Positions 26,738-36,451 of a DNA stretch of 64,000 bases are shown piece by piece. Under the pieces are notes generated by a model. It did no database searches. It had not been told where the DNA came from and was given only the letters and a program-made list of their open reading frames with translations. Numbering within the stretch: position 1 is the first letter of the stretch; each line of letters begins with the position of its first letter. The stretch comes from RGIG9379 sp031553005 (GTDB lineage Bacteria > Bacteroidota > Bacteroidia > Bacteroidales > Paludibacteraceae): positions 62,001-126,000 of the forward strand of contig JAVBMA010000010.1 in assembly GCA_031553005.1 (NCBI GenBank), given 5' to 3'. A program made the position numbers and the translations under genes.

Positions 26738-27761
26738 ATTAATCCATATTTTGTCTGACTATTTATACGCCTACTTACCAGACGTTAAAGGAGTGAGTCA
26801 AAACACAATTATATCGTATCAATATGCTTTTCAGCTATTGTTTGAATTTATGAGCGAAGTAAAGAGTCTGCCACCGGAAAAGGTTACATTCACCAATCTC
26901 ACGAATGGAGTGGTATTAGAATATCTGACATGGCTCGAATCTGTTAGGGGGTGTTCTGCTATGACCAGAAATCATCGGAGGACAGTTATTGTTTCATTTG
27001 CAAAATATGCTGTTAAAAAAGCATTTAAAGAGGCTTTGGCATTTTATTCGGAAATAACCGATATTCCACGAAAGAAAACCCCAAAGGGAAAAGATATAAA
27101 GTATTTTTCCAAAGAAGAGATTGTTTGTTTGCTAAATTTGCCTGATACAACTAAAAAGATTGGTAGACGTGATGCTGTATTATTAAGTGTTCTTTATTCA
27201 AGTGGAGCAAGAGCACAAGAACTCTGTGATCTGACACTTAATGATATTACTTTTGGAACCACAACCACGCTTAAGTTTGTCGGAAAAGGGAACAAAGCCA
27301 GGAGAGTTGCAATCCCGCAAAGTTGTGCTTCATTACTGAAAAACTATTTGAGTAGCAGACAATTAAATATGTCTGATGTTAATGTAAGAAAAAAACATGT
27401 GTTTTCAAGTCAACTTCACGAGAAAATGACAATATCTTGTATAGAGGAAATTGTAAAAAAATATGTTGCGAAAGCGAAAATTGCTTATCCTACACTCTTT
27501 AAAAAAAAGAACTACTCTCCTCATTGTTTCCGGCATTCCATAGCCGTACATATGTTAGAGTGTGGTGAATCTCTTGTGGTTATAAGAGCTTTTTTAGGAC
27601 ATGTATCGATAGAAACCACCACCATATATGCAGAAGTTACTCCTGGATTAGCAAATAAATATCTGAGGGAAAGAGGAAAGCCCTTAGAATCTGTCGAATT
27701 GAAAGAAGAGAAATTCAAAATTTTACTTCCGTTCCTGAAAAAGATATCTTCCTCTGATTAA
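26724..27761 (+). CDS. ritC: Tyrosine recombinase, third of the RIT trio
   Basis: 345 residues with the N-terminal SAM-like domain and an intact catalytic domain: Arg in SSGARAQELCDLTL, Lys in VGKGNKARRVAI, SPHCFRHS, FLGHVSIETT and Tyr in TIYAEVTP. The gene overlaps the end of the second recombinase by 14 bp. The right terminal inverted repeat begins 70 bp downstream, so all three recombinases sit at the right end of the element, reading outward. It appears functional. Confidence 0.9.
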   Translation: MKTNELIHILSDYLYAYLPDVKGVSQNTIISYQYAFQLLFEFMSEVKSLPPEKVTFTNLTNGVVLEYLTWLESVRGCSAMTRNHRRTVIVSFAKYAVKKAFKEALAFYSEITDIPRKKTPKGKDIKYFSKEEIVCLLNLPDTTKKIGRRDAVLLSVLYSSGARAQELCDLTLNDITFGTTTTLKFVGKGNKARRVAIPQSCASLLKNYLSSRQLNMSDVNVRKKHVFSSQLHEKMTISCIEEIVKKYVAKAKIAYPTLFKKKNYSPHCFRHSIAVHMLECGESLVVIRAFLGHVSIETTTIYAEVTPGLANKYLRERGKPLESVELKEEKFKILLPFLKKISSSD

Positions 27762-27830
27762 ACATAAAGTGAAGTTATCCGAGGAGTTTAATCGTTTAAT
27801 ATCTGATTAAGTGTGTTTTATCACGAATCT

Positions 27831-27862
27831 CCTCGGGTAATATTTTATCTGGGATAACCTAC
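27831..27862 (-). repeat. RIT right terminal inverted repeat
   Basis: Exact 32-bp inverted copy of 19352-19383, begins CCTCGGGTAATATTTT on the plus strand. Confidence 0.9.
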
Positions 27863-27889
27863 CTTATTCGAGTTCTCGAATAACGTAGG
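27858..27889. repeat. Palindrome at the RIT right end
   Basis: CCTACCTTATTCGAG, then TT, then CTCGAATAACGTAGG: 15-bp arms with one mismatch. It spans the inner border of the inverted repeat and the outer GTAGG target repeat. It has the form of a tyrosine-recombinase core site. Confidence 0.7.
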
Positions 27890-29435
27890 TATTAATGCAA
27901 GCCAGGCTTTAAGTATTGCGGCAGGTAGCGGGGTTTTCTCATTGGGGCGGGTGCAAACACCGACACTCGCAATGATTTGTAAACGCTTTTTGGAAAATAA
28001 AAACTTCGTTTCTACACCTTTCTGGCAAATCCGGGTTCAGACGAAGAAAAACGCAATATCATTTGCTGTTATCAGTCAGAAAAAATACGAAAACAAAAAT
28101 ACCGCTAATTCTATTTTCGAAAAATTGCAAGGCAATTGTTTGGCAGTTCAATCTGTTGAGAAAAAAGAAGTCAATCAGGAACCGCCTTTACTGTACGATT
28201 TGACCGCATTGCAAAAAGAAGCCAACAGCAAGCACGGTTTTTCGGCAGACAAAACACTTTCCATTGCTCAAAAACTATACGAGGGTAAACTTATTACCTA
28301 TCCAAGAACCGGAAGCCGTTATATTTCGGCAGATGTGTTCGAAGAAGTTCCAGAATTAATTAATAGCCTGAAAACACATCCGCGCTTTAGCGCATATATA
28401 ACTAAAATGGATGACCAGATTTTGAATATCCGTAGTGTCGATGATAAGAAAGTTACAGATCACCATGCCTTACTTATTACCGGAAATCAGCCCAAAGACC
28501 TACCAGACGATGAAGAAACAATCTATGAAATGGTAGCAGGGCGAATGTTAGAAGCATTTTCAAAAAAATGTGTGAAAGATATAACTTCAATCATTTTATC
28601 TTGTGCTGACAGCTTTTTTGAGGCAAAAGGTTCTATAATAAAACAAGCTGGTTGGCGGGCTGTTTTTAATGAAAAAGAGGAAACGGACGAAGAGTGTAGT
28701 TTACCCGAAATTCAGCAGGGTGAAATATTACCAATCCTGCAATCCGAAGTATTGGAAAAACAAACCAAGCCAAAACCGTTGCACACGGAAGCATCTTTGC
28801 TCTCGGCGATGGAAAACGCAGGCAAAGAAGTGGAAAACGAAGCGGAACGCGATGCCATGAAAGAGAACGGAATCGGAACACCCGCAACAAGGGCGGCAAT
28901 CATTGAAACGCTATTCGCACGGAATTACATTATCCGGGAAAAGAAATCTTTAGTTCCGACAGCCAAAGGATTGGCGGTGTACGAAACAGTCAAAGGCAAA
29001 AGAATTGCGGATGTTGCCCTTACTGGCAATTGGGAAAATGCGTTGACACAAATGGAAAAAGGAACAACCTCACAGGATACATTCTACAAGGCTATTGTTA
29101 TTTACACGCAACAAATCACAAACGAGCTATTAGAAACAAAAATTGAGGTAACAGATGAAAATACCTTGCTTTGTACTAAATGTAAAACTGCCAACATCCG
29201 TTTCTATCCCAAAGTAGCAAAATGCAGTGATGAAAATTGCGGATTGATTGTTTTCAGGAATAAAAGCGAGAAACAATTGACAGACAAACAAATTACGGAA
29301 TTGCTGGTATCAGGTAAAACTGCTGTCATAAAAGGCTTCAAAAGCAAGGGAGGAAAATCTTTTGATGCTGCATTGAAACTCGATACCAATTATAATGTTG
29401 TTTTTGACTTTTCTGAAAAGAAACAAAAAAAATAA
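27885..29435 (+). pseudogene. topB: DNA topoisomerase III, 3' part, separated by the RIT element
   Basis: Reading resumes in frame at GTAGGT 27885 with INASQALSIAAG and FSLGRVQTPTLAMI. It contains the type IA catalytic region with the active-site Tyr in LITYPRTGSRYIS. A C-terminal zinc-finger-like segment (LLCTKCKTANIRF ... CSDENCGL) follows near the end. The first internal ATG is at 27972 or later and has no visible ribosome site, so the fragment is probably not made as an active enzyme. Together with 18830-19351 it forms a normal-sized (~690 aa) ICE topoisomerase. Loss of this gene may impair ICE excision or transfer. Confidence 0.9.
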
Positions 29436-29499
29436 TAACTTTACCACTGAAATTTAGTCGTAATAGTTTCAATACTGTTTCGCTGGATTTTAGTGGTGA

Positions 29500-29531
29500 G
29501 CGTTCGGGAGGGATACCCGGACGCTTTTTTT
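29500..29531 (+). terminator. Intrinsic terminator after topB
   Basis: GCGTTCGGG (29500-29508) pairs with CCCGGACGC (29516-29524, one G-T pair), followed by T7. It separates the ICE backbone transcript from the minus-strand surface block. Confidence 0.8.
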
Positions 29532-29568
29532 GTTTTTATGAATATCTAAAAGTAATATTCAAAACAAC

Positions 29569-31275
29569 CTAAAAACTATACGAATACGCCACTGTTGAAG
29601 TTATTCCATCGGTCGTTTTCTCTTTTATTATCCTGTTTTGCCAAACTACATTTCCTGTCAGGTTATGCCTTTTCCAAAAGCGGTAGGCGGCATTAGCACG
29701 CAAGTTCAATACTTTGCCCTGAACTTCCCCCTCGGTCATGCTTACATTGTACGAAGCGGAGAAACCGCAAGACAGCGTTTTTTTGAAAAATCCTGCCGTG
29801 ATGCCTGCCATTGGACCAACGGTGTAGGATTCTATCATACCTGCATAGCTATAAGTGCCATTCAGGGAGGTGACAACATTGACATTTTGCGGTATCAGTG
29901 TCAGACCATAGCCTAAAGCGGTATTGACAAACTTTGACACATTACCGGGAAGCGAGATTCCGCCTTGTTCGTCGGCAGATTGCTGGTAACTGGCAAGCAG
30001 GCTCAATCGCTGGTTGCTCGCCTCGCTTTTTTGGAAAGTGTACATCACCGAAGCGTCCAAATTTTGTGATAATTGGGTAAAACTTAAGGTGTCTAAATTA
30101 TCGTATGGCGTGAGTTCGTTGATGTAATCGAATTGTGACTTGATATTGCGGTAACTCTGAAAAGTCGAGAAATTCAAAGATGTTTGTATATCCTCGGTTG
30201 GATTGTAATTAAGATTAACAGAGCCGACATAGCGGTTCATGGTTTCTTCTTTGGTATTGTCAAGATTATCTCGCTGCACGCCGAAGCTTAATGCTACATT
30301 GGCTTTATCTTCTTTCAGGAACGGACGGCTGTAATTGAGTGTGATATTCTCGTAATCATTGTTGAAATAATATGCGCCGAGCGTTTGGTATTGCGGGTCA
30401 ATCCTTTCGTAACCGATACCAATGGTATTTTTCATTAATTGGTAATTCAATTTGGCGTTGAAGGCATTGTAGTAGCTGGTGGAGGTTTTTATGCCGAAAA
30501 CATCTTGTATGAAATTACTTTTTTTTCCGGGAGCCCGAAAATCGCGGGTTAATATGCTTAAAGCATATTCAGCGGTAAACGAAAGGTTTTTGACAAGGTT
30601 TATCCCGATATTCCAACTGAATGCGGAGTTTTGCATGGGAAAAATTCCCAAACTGTCTAACACGGGAGCAATCAGATTATCTTCTTTGTCTTTTGCTCCG
30701 AAGTAAATCATACCGATGCTGTAACCTGCGGCATCATACTGCACTTTTGCACCATAGCCCCAACGCTCGTAATTGGGCATTTGAGATGGATTATCCAATG
30801 AATAAGGTACTTCTTTCAATAACCGTCCGCCCATCGCGCTGATTTTAAACTTGCCGGGCGTTAAATCCACTCCGCCACCTGTAAATTGATGTCCGTTCAG
30901 TGTGTAGGGCGAAAAAGTCATGGCAATGTCGCCAATATGGGCGGTAACCCATTTGTAAGTCGGATGCAGGCTTAAACGGTTGGGCAAAGACGGATAGCTG
31001 TAATCTGCCCCCAAGTTAGTGAGGTTGATTGATACCGGAATATCAATCAAGCCGTATATATTCATGTTCAGGTTTCCGTTCAGGTAATAAGTCCACGGCT
31101 GGCGCCCCGATGGTTCATTTCCATTGTAGAACACATTTCCGAAAGATAATCCGCCATTGAATTTGACAGGTTTGTTTTTGCCCGCGTTCAACATATTCTC
31201 CACATTCACCTGTTGGGCAAATAGCATACTCGAAAACAGACTTATTGAAAGTGTGATAATTATTCTTTTTATCAT
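29569..31275 (-). CDS. Outer-membrane beta-barrel protein
   Basis: 568 residues with a signal peptide (MIKRIIITLSISLFSSMLFA). The mature protein is a long series of amphipathic strands (GGLSFGNVFYNG, LNMNIYGLIDIPVSINL, NLSFTAEYALSIL) and ends in an aromatic residue (VAYSYSF), as outer-membrane barrels do. I do not recognise a named family. It is the last gene of the 20-kb minus-strand block and starts 3 bp after the stop of the PKD lipoprotein gene. In that setting it may be a transport or anchoring pore for the surface proteins encoded upstream, but this is inference. Confidence 0.75.
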   Translation of the reverse strand: MIKRIIITLSISLFSSMLFAQQVNVENMLNAGKNKPVKFNGGLSFGNVFYNGNEPSGRQPWTYYLNGNLNMNIYGLIDIPVSINLTNLGADYSYPSLPNRLSLHPTYKWVTAHIGDIAMTFSPYTLNGHQFTGGGVDLTPGKFKISAMGGRLLKEVPYSLDNPSQMPNYERWGYGAKVQYDAAGYSIGMIYFGAKDKEDNLIAPVLDSLGIFPMQNSAFSWNIGINLVKNLSFTAEYALSILTRDFRAPGKKSNFIQDVFGIKTSTSYYNAFNAKLNYQLMKNTIGIGYERIDPQYQTLGAYYFNNDYENITLNYSRPFLKEDKANVALSFGVQRDNLDNTKEETMNRYVGSVNLNYNPTEDIQTSLNFSTFQSYRNIKSQFDYINELTPYDNLDTLSFTQLSQNLDASVMYTFQKSEASNQRLSLLASYQQSADEQGGISLPGNVSKFVNTALGYGLTLIPQNVNVVTSLNGTYSYAGMIESYTVGPMAGITAGFFKKTLSCGFSASYNVSMTEGEVQGKVLNLRANAAYRFWKRHNLTGNVVWQNRIIKEKTTDGITSTVAYSYSF

Positions 31276-31278
31276 GTC

Positions 31279-32625
31279 TTACTGTGCTGTTTTCTGGTGT
31301 TTGATGTCTGTAAGAATGTATGAATTATTTCCTTCGGACACAAAGGCTTTGATTTTGATAACGCCTTTTATTCCTGTGGCTGTTTCAAATAATACAAACC
31401 GGGGTATTGCGGTGTTATCAAACCAAGGCGTACCTGTGGTATTTCCTGCCGATTTTATATTTAATGTTTTCAATTGTATATCATTAGTCATTGCATCAAA
31501 GTCGGCAGAGGTAAACGAAAGGCTGCTTTCTTCCAGTTTATTTACAAAATAGGTTTTAGAGGCGTTGGGTACATCGTAAAAGCCTGTTTCTCCGGCATAG
31601 TCGGGCGACACAAAGAAGCATTGATTGTAGTTTGCATTTAATCCCGAAAAAAGGATAGCAATGCCATTTCCGTTTGCAGTATTAATATCATTGGTTTTAA
31701 TAATAGTACGAAGTGGCAATGAATAGGCATATCCCACCGAATTGGAAGCGGCTTTGATTCCGAACTTTACATTTTTTACGGTGTAAAGGTTTGTATTTTC
31801 TTTGATGGTTATTTCCTTGCTGAATGTTTTTGTTTCCTGTCCGTTGTTGGCTGTCAGGGTAATTGTATATATCCCTGCCGAAGGAATGTGCAAGGTTGTG
31901 TTTTCATCCGTTGCGTTGTTTAAAGTGCCGCCATTGCATGACCATTGATAGGTTAGCCCGCTGGATGTTTTATTAACTAAAGCGGCTGTAAAAGGAGCTT
32001 CATAATCGAAATCGTCAAAAGATGGTTCAATATCAAAATTGACAGTTAATGCGGGCAGCAAAGTAATTGTTTTGGAGACCGTGAAACTTTCTCCACCGTT
32101 GCTTACTTCGAGGGTAATTGTATGTTCGCCCGCTTCGGTAAATAGTATATTGCCGGGTTGGGCATCTGTGGAAGTAGCGGGTGTACCGCCTTCGAATGTC
32201 CATTTATATCCGGAAGCCCCTTCCGTGGTATTCGTAATTTTTACATAAGCGCGAGCATAATTGTTGACTAATATTTCGGCATCAAATCCTGCATGAACGG
32301 TAGAATTTACGGTGAAAGAAAACTCTTTTTCATCTCTTTCGGTATTGTTCCAGGCTTCCAACCTGATGGTGTAGTTTCCGGCTTTTGAATAGGTAATAAT
32401 ACCGGGTTCCTTATCGGTTGAAGTAGCGGGATTGCCGCCTTCGAATGTCCATTTATAAAAGTCGGCTCCGGTAGAAGCGTTTTCCAACCGTACTTTTACA
32501 GGGGCGGTATAATTGTTATTTTCGATGGTGGGGATAAAATTGGCATTGACCAGTAAAATAGATTCTTCGTAACAGCCTGTCAGGCATAATGTGATTATGG
32601 ATAAAAATAAAACGATTTTTCTCAT
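31279..32625 (-). CDS. PKD-domain lipoprotein
   Basis: 448 residues. A lipoprotein signal ends in the lipobox LCLTGC near residue 18. Three PKD domains of ~85 residues follow, two of them nearly alike (YKWTFEGGNPATSTDKEPG and YKWTFEGGTPATSTDAQPG). The C-terminal ~150 residues are a separate domain with no motif I know. PKD domains mediate binding at the cell surface. The ATG overlaps the stop of the SprB-repeat gene by one base (TAATG), so the two are translationally coupled. Confidence 0.85.
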   Translation of the reverse strand: MRKIVLFLSIITLCLTGCYEESILLVNANFIPTIENNNYTAPVKVRLENASTGADFYKWTFEGGNPATSTDKEPGIITYSKAGNYTIRLEAWNNTERDEKEFSFTVNSTVHAGFDAEILVNNYARAYVKITNTTEGASGYKWTFEGGTPATSTDAQPGNILFTEAGEHTITLEVSNGGESFTVSKTITLLPALTVNFDIEPSFDDFDYEAPFTAALVNKTSSGLTYQWSCNGGTLNNATDENTTLHIPSAGIYTITLTANNGQETKTFSKEITIKENTNLYTVKNVKFGIKAASNSVGYAYSLPLRTIIKTNDINTANGNGIAILFSGLNANYNQCFFVSPDYAGETGFYDVPNASKTYFVNKLEESSLSFTSADFDAMTNDIQLKTLNIKSAGNTTGTPWFDNTAIPRFVLFETATGIKGVIKIKAFVSEGNNSYILTDIKHQKTAQ

Positions 32626-35600
32626 TATTTGATAATTAGCTTAAATACAGATGTATGTTCTTTTGATATGAAACGCAAGAAATAGGTTCCGGCATTCAGA
32701 TTATTGCGGGTAAAAAGGGTTACTTCACTTATCTTGTTCTTTATTTCTTTGCTATCTATTAATAAACTGCTTTCGCTGAATAATAGTAAGCGGTAGTCTG
32801 ATTCTTCGCGCAATTCTACACTTACCGAAAAGTTACCGTCATTCGGATTGGGCGATACGATAAAGCGTTTTAAGAATGGCTCGGATTCAGTGTATTCAAC
32901 TATTTCAGATTGTTCTACAACGGTTACGGTCTTGTACATCATATCCCGGCATTTGCCCAAATATCCGACTAAGCCAATGGTGTATTCTCCTGTTTGCGGG
33001 AATGAAAGGCACACTTTATGGTCTGTCGTTTCGTCTATAAACGCGGCATCGGGTAAAATCCATTCTACACTGTCAACGCTTGTATTGATGATATTAACGG
33101 CATGAATGGATTTTCCTCTCGGAATAACAGAGGCTACCACAAAGTCTGCCTGCAAAACATCGTCCGACTGCTCTACACGGATTTCATCTTTGCCGCTACA
33201 GCCCTCGGGCGTAGTAACTGTCAGTGTATAGGTTCCCGTTTGGCTAACAGTCAAAACCGGTTGAGCGGAAAGCTCTTCATTGTTTTCATCTTTCCACTGA
33301 TAAGTTACATCCTCATGAGTATTCGCATCCTTAACAGCCCATTCTTGTCCGGCACAAAGGGTAAAATCACCGCCTAAATCGACAATAATCGGTTCGGGTT
33401 CTGTGAGGGTGTATTTTTCAGAGATATTACAATCATTGCCGTCGGTAACCGTTACTTGGTAATTGCCGTTGGTAAGGCTGGAACGGTCTTTGGCGGTACT
33501 GTTATCTTCCCATTGGTATTGATAAGGCGGTAATCCGCCGCTTACATTCAATACTATTTTTCCATCTGCGTATTGATTGCAGGTAGGATTGGTTATTGCA
33601 GATGTAATCTCAATGCCGTTTGGCGATTTGATATTGGCATGCGCTTCTGCTGCACAGCGTTTATGTAAGCTTTCAGACTTGTACCTTGAATCTTTTACAA
33701 AAACGGTATAAATATCTCTCGGAAGATTATCAACCGTTGTTGTAGTATCATTGTTGCTGGTTGTCCATTGATAGGTATATGGGGGTGTTCCTCCTGTTAC
33801 TACAACTTCGGCTTGTCCGGTATTGTCGCCTTCGCAAAGCACATGTTTTAAAACATTGGTTTTAGCTATGAGTGTATCGGGCTCCACCACATGAAAGACT
33901 ATAGACATGGTGTCAATAGCGTTACGGTCTGTCGCTTTTACTTTGTAATAACCTGTATAGATATTGCTTAAAATGCTGTCATTAGTTCCTATTGGTTTAT
34001 CAATGTTGTTTTCTATTTTATACCACTGGTAATTGTATGGCAAAGTCCGTCCGTTATCCTGTGCGGGATTGAATGGTCTGCCACCTTCCGTGTGTGCTTG
34101 TAGCTTTCCGTCATTATCACCATGACAGGTAACGATATGTGTTTCGCTTAATTCTGTAATTAATTTGGGCGGCTGGTTAATGAAAATGTGCATGGTATCT
34201 GCACAACCTTTGGTATTAATCAGGGTTGCCGGGTTAGCCGATTTGTAGTTTTGGTCTTCAACTCGCGCAATATATAAATCGGAATATAAATTCTCCAATT
34301 TGCTGGTCGTAGCTGTTCCACTTGTTTGATTCATCGGAGTTGGCGGGGTCTGTTTTTCCCATGTAAAGGTATAGCCGTTACTGCCGCCTTGTGCGCCTAC
34401 TTCAGCCCAACCTGTAGGACGACCGTAACCGTGTGCTTCGACATTATTGATTAGCGACATTCGGACTGTATCTGTGGGTTCTGTTACAGTGACAGGCTTT
34501 AATGCTATTCTGCCATCTTTATCTTTGTTACATCCTTTAATATCTTTGATATATACCTGATAATTACCCTTGTAAAGATTATCAAAAACATGACTGCCCG
34601 AAGCAACCGACTTCCGGCTTAATGTATCTGTTGGAGATAAATTATTCAACAAATAGGCTGTATAGGAATGATTTCCACCTGAAACGGTAAAGTTTACTTT
34701 ACCATCCATTCCATTGCGGCAGTGCACAGGATTTTGTGTAAGAGTAGGTAAATTAATTGCCGGGCGGTCATGTACAACAACATTATTTTTTGTATGGTTT
34801 AATCCGTCAGTATAAGTATTAACTGTTCCTCCGCCATACACATCGTATGTACCATGCAGTGAAATATTGTATACATCGGCAGGTAATCCGGTTATGGTTA
34901 CTTCATTGTTTGAAGTCATAGTCGTAACTTCACTCTCTTTAAATATATTTCCTCGTGTAGAAATATATAATCTCTCTCCTTGCCGTAAAGCCCGGTCAAA
35001 TTTGATTTTAATTTTACCGTTTGACTCTCCGGCGCAAATAACACTATCGGTTGTTACACTCACTATTTTGGGTGCAGAAAGCATGGGAATTAACTCTATA
35101 TCCGGACATGAATTAGCATTAGGATAGTTTACATGCAACAGAATAGTGCCTTTATTCCTGATTATATTATCAAGTTCTGCTTGTGTAAGAAAATCGAATC
35201 CTTTAAATGTCTTTACCGGGCTTCCAAGAGATATCGTACCTGTTTTATAAGGGTTAAAAACAGTATACGATAAACTTGGATATACTGAATTGGGAAATCC
35301 GGTACTAGCCTTTAGCGTAATGTTATCATCTGTTGGGAGATAGTTCTTAGTGCCATCGCTTGGATTTCCGTAGGCATCAAAATAAAACAACTTGACTATG
35401 TGTGGCTTAATCGTTATATCAACATCCGAATCATATCCATGATAAATATCGTTCCCATAAATTTTATCTATCGTTAGAGTAGAATATGGATAATAACCTA
35501 TAATAATTAATGAGCGTGTTTCATCATAAGTAGAACTGGAACTAAATACACCTCCGGGAACATATCTGTGTCCGTGAAAACTTATAAATAACGGTTTGTT

Positions 35601-35852
35601 TGACGCTAAAAATGTTTGAGCTACCTCTCCGCTTGGATATCTTTTGCCACCGTCTCCAATACTGCCAAAACTTTCCCTATGGAAATGCTTCTCATTTGCA
35701 AAGCTCTCTATGGAGCAATCCTTAGAATCATGTCCCCAATTATGAATATACTGAGTATGAACATTTATCCAATACATCCCTTCTTCTTGAGCAAAAACCG
35801 GATTGCTCCAAAGAAAAAAGCAAATAAAACCGATTAGATATTTGATTTTCAT
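32625..35852 (-). CDS. SprB-repeat surface protein with T9SS-type C-terminal domain
   Basis: 1075 residues with a signal peptide (MKIKYLIGFICFFLWSNPVFA). Residues ~260-830 contain at least five SprB-type repeats, each opening with a Cys-x-G/N motif and ending in a GGxPPYxYQW pattern (for example GGTPPYTYQWTTSNNDTTTT, GGLPPYQYQWED). A PKD/Ig-like region follows. The last ~80 residues (FIVSPNPNDGNFSVSVEL ... LNAGTYFLRF) are a type A T9SS sorting domain. SprB repeats are known from gliding adhesins of Flavobacterium; gliding itself is not implied here. It is probably a surface adhesin. Coupled to the downstream PKD lipoprotein. Confidence 0.88.
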   Translation of the reverse strand: MKIKYLIGFICFFLWSNPVFAQEEGMYWINVHTQYIHNWGHDSKDCSIESFANEKHFHRESFGSIGDGGKRYPSGEVAQTFLASNKPLFISFHGHRYVPGGVFSSSSTYDETRSLIIIGYYPYSTLTIDKIYGNDIYHGYDSDVDITIKPHIVKLFYFDAYGNPSDGTKNYLPTDDNITLKASTGFPNSVYPSLSYTVFNPYKTGTISLGSPVKTFKGFDFLTQAELDNIIRNKGTILLHVNYPNANSCPDIELIPMLSAPKIVSVTTDSVICAGESNGKIKIKFDRALRQGERLYISTRGNIFKESEVTTMTSNNEVTITGLPADVYNISLHGTYDVYGGGTVNTYTDGLNHTKNNVVVHDRPAINLPTLTQNPVHCRNGMDGKVNFTVSGGNHSYTAYLLNNLSPTDTLSRKSVASGSHVFDNLYKGNYQVYIKDIKGCNKDKDGRIALKPVTVTEPTDTVRMSLINNVEAHGYGRPTGWAEVGAQGGSNGYTFTWEKQTPPTPMNQTSGTATTSKLENLYSDLYIARVEDQNYKSANPATLINTKGCADTMHIFINQPPKLITELSETHIVTCHGDNDGKLQAHTEGGRPFNPAQDNGRTLPYNYQWYKIENNIDKPIGTNDSILSNIYTGYYKVKATDRNAIDTMSIVFHVVEPDTLIAKTNVLKHVLCEGDNTGQAEVVVTGGTPPYTYQWTTSNNDTTTTVDNLPRDIYTVFVKDSRYKSESLHKRCAAEAHANIKSPNGIEITSAITNPTCNQYADGKIVLNVSGGLPPYQYQWEDNSTAKDRSSLTNGNYQVTVTDGNDCNISEKYTLTEPEPIIVDLGGDFTLCAGQEWAVKDANTHEDVTYQWKDENNEELSAQPVLTVSQTGTYTLTVTTPEGCSGKDEIRVEQSDDVLQADFVVASVIPRGKSIHAVNIINTSVDSVEWILPDAAFIDETTDHKVCLSFPQTGEYTIGLVGYLGKCRDMMYKTVTVVEQSEIVEYTESEPFLKRFIVSPNPNDGNFSVSVELREESDYRLLLFSESSLLIDSKEIKNKISEVTLFTRNNLNAGTYFLRFISKEHTSVFKLIIK

Positions 35853-35918
35853 GATTCTTTTTAATTAATGGATTAATAAGAAGTTGTTACCTTGGAAATT
35901 TTGAATAGCTTCCGTGTT

Positions 35919-36395
35919 TTATTTTCTCGTATATTCTTTGCTGAAAATGAGTTTATTGATTACTACTCCTGAATTATTATTAATTCCAAAATAGGGTAGT
36001 TCTCTTTGGTAATATTCCGCCAAATCTTGAATAATAGATAATCGGCTATCCATTACATAAATTTCTACGGTATTGGGAATTAAACTGGAATATTCGGTTA
36101 CAGTCAATTGTTTTCCATTGACAACATAAGTACCCACTTCAATACCATTTCTTTTCACTTTATTATCTGCTGTAAAAGTCATCACTTCTCCAATATCAGA
36201 AGAAGTTGGTTCTTCCAACTTTTTTCTAATTTTTTCTGTTGCTGAGGCATCGTTTGTTTCTACTGTTGCAATTTTGCCAAGAAATTCCCAATTGCCTACA
36301 ATGGTTGATGCGTAATCATCTTTGTCGTCATCTTTGTTACATGAAGCAAATACCACTAACGGAAATAAAATCGATAAAAAAATTAACTTTTTCAT
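35919..36395 (-). CDS. Small lipocalin-like lipoprotein
   Basis: 158 residues with a lipoprotein signal (MKKLIFLSILFPLVVFASC, Cys at 19) and an acidic segment after it (NKDDDKDD). The GNWEFLGKIATVE start and short repeated strands resemble the lipocalin-like domains common in Bacteroidota lipoproteins. Two genes of the same build, at 38594-39061 and 39187-39666, lie in the same block. Possible roles are surface ligand binding or, given the toxin-like gene upstream, protection. Neither is shown by the sequence. Confidence 0.7.
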   Translation of the reverse strand: MKKLIFLSILFPLVVFASCNKDDDKDDYASTIVGNWEFLGKIATVETNDASATEKIRKKLEEPTSSDIGEVMTFTADNKVKRNGIEVGTYVVNGKQLTVTEYSSLIPNTVEIYVMDSRLSIIQDLAEYYQRELPYFGINNNSGVVINKLIFSKEYTRK

Positions 36396-36451
36396 ACTTT
36401 TAAAATTTTAGAATTAATAATTATTTGATATTTAAATTGATTTTTATTGTA

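Larger units (their letters stand above)
19352..27884. mobile_element. Recombinase-in-trio (RIT) element with defence-like cargo, inserted in topB
   Basis: 8533 bp by the GTAGGT direct repeat at 19352-19357 and 27885-27890. The ends carry perfect 32-bp inverted repeats (19352-19383 and 27831-27862). The right end has an additional palindrome (27858-27889). Three consecutive, overlapping tyrosine recombinase genes near the right end define a RIT element. Most known RIT elements carry little besides the trio. This one has a divergent two-gene cargo operon (19916-24302) and a 63-aa gene with its own promoter and terminator. The middle recombinase has two frameshifts, so the copy may be unable to move by itself. 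Its base composition is visibly more AT-rich than the topB halves around it. Confidence 0.85.

Noticed and set aside
32625..35852. Gliding-motility locus suggested by SprB repeats
   Set aside because: No gld or spr motor genes are present; the repeats alone only support a surface adhesin.
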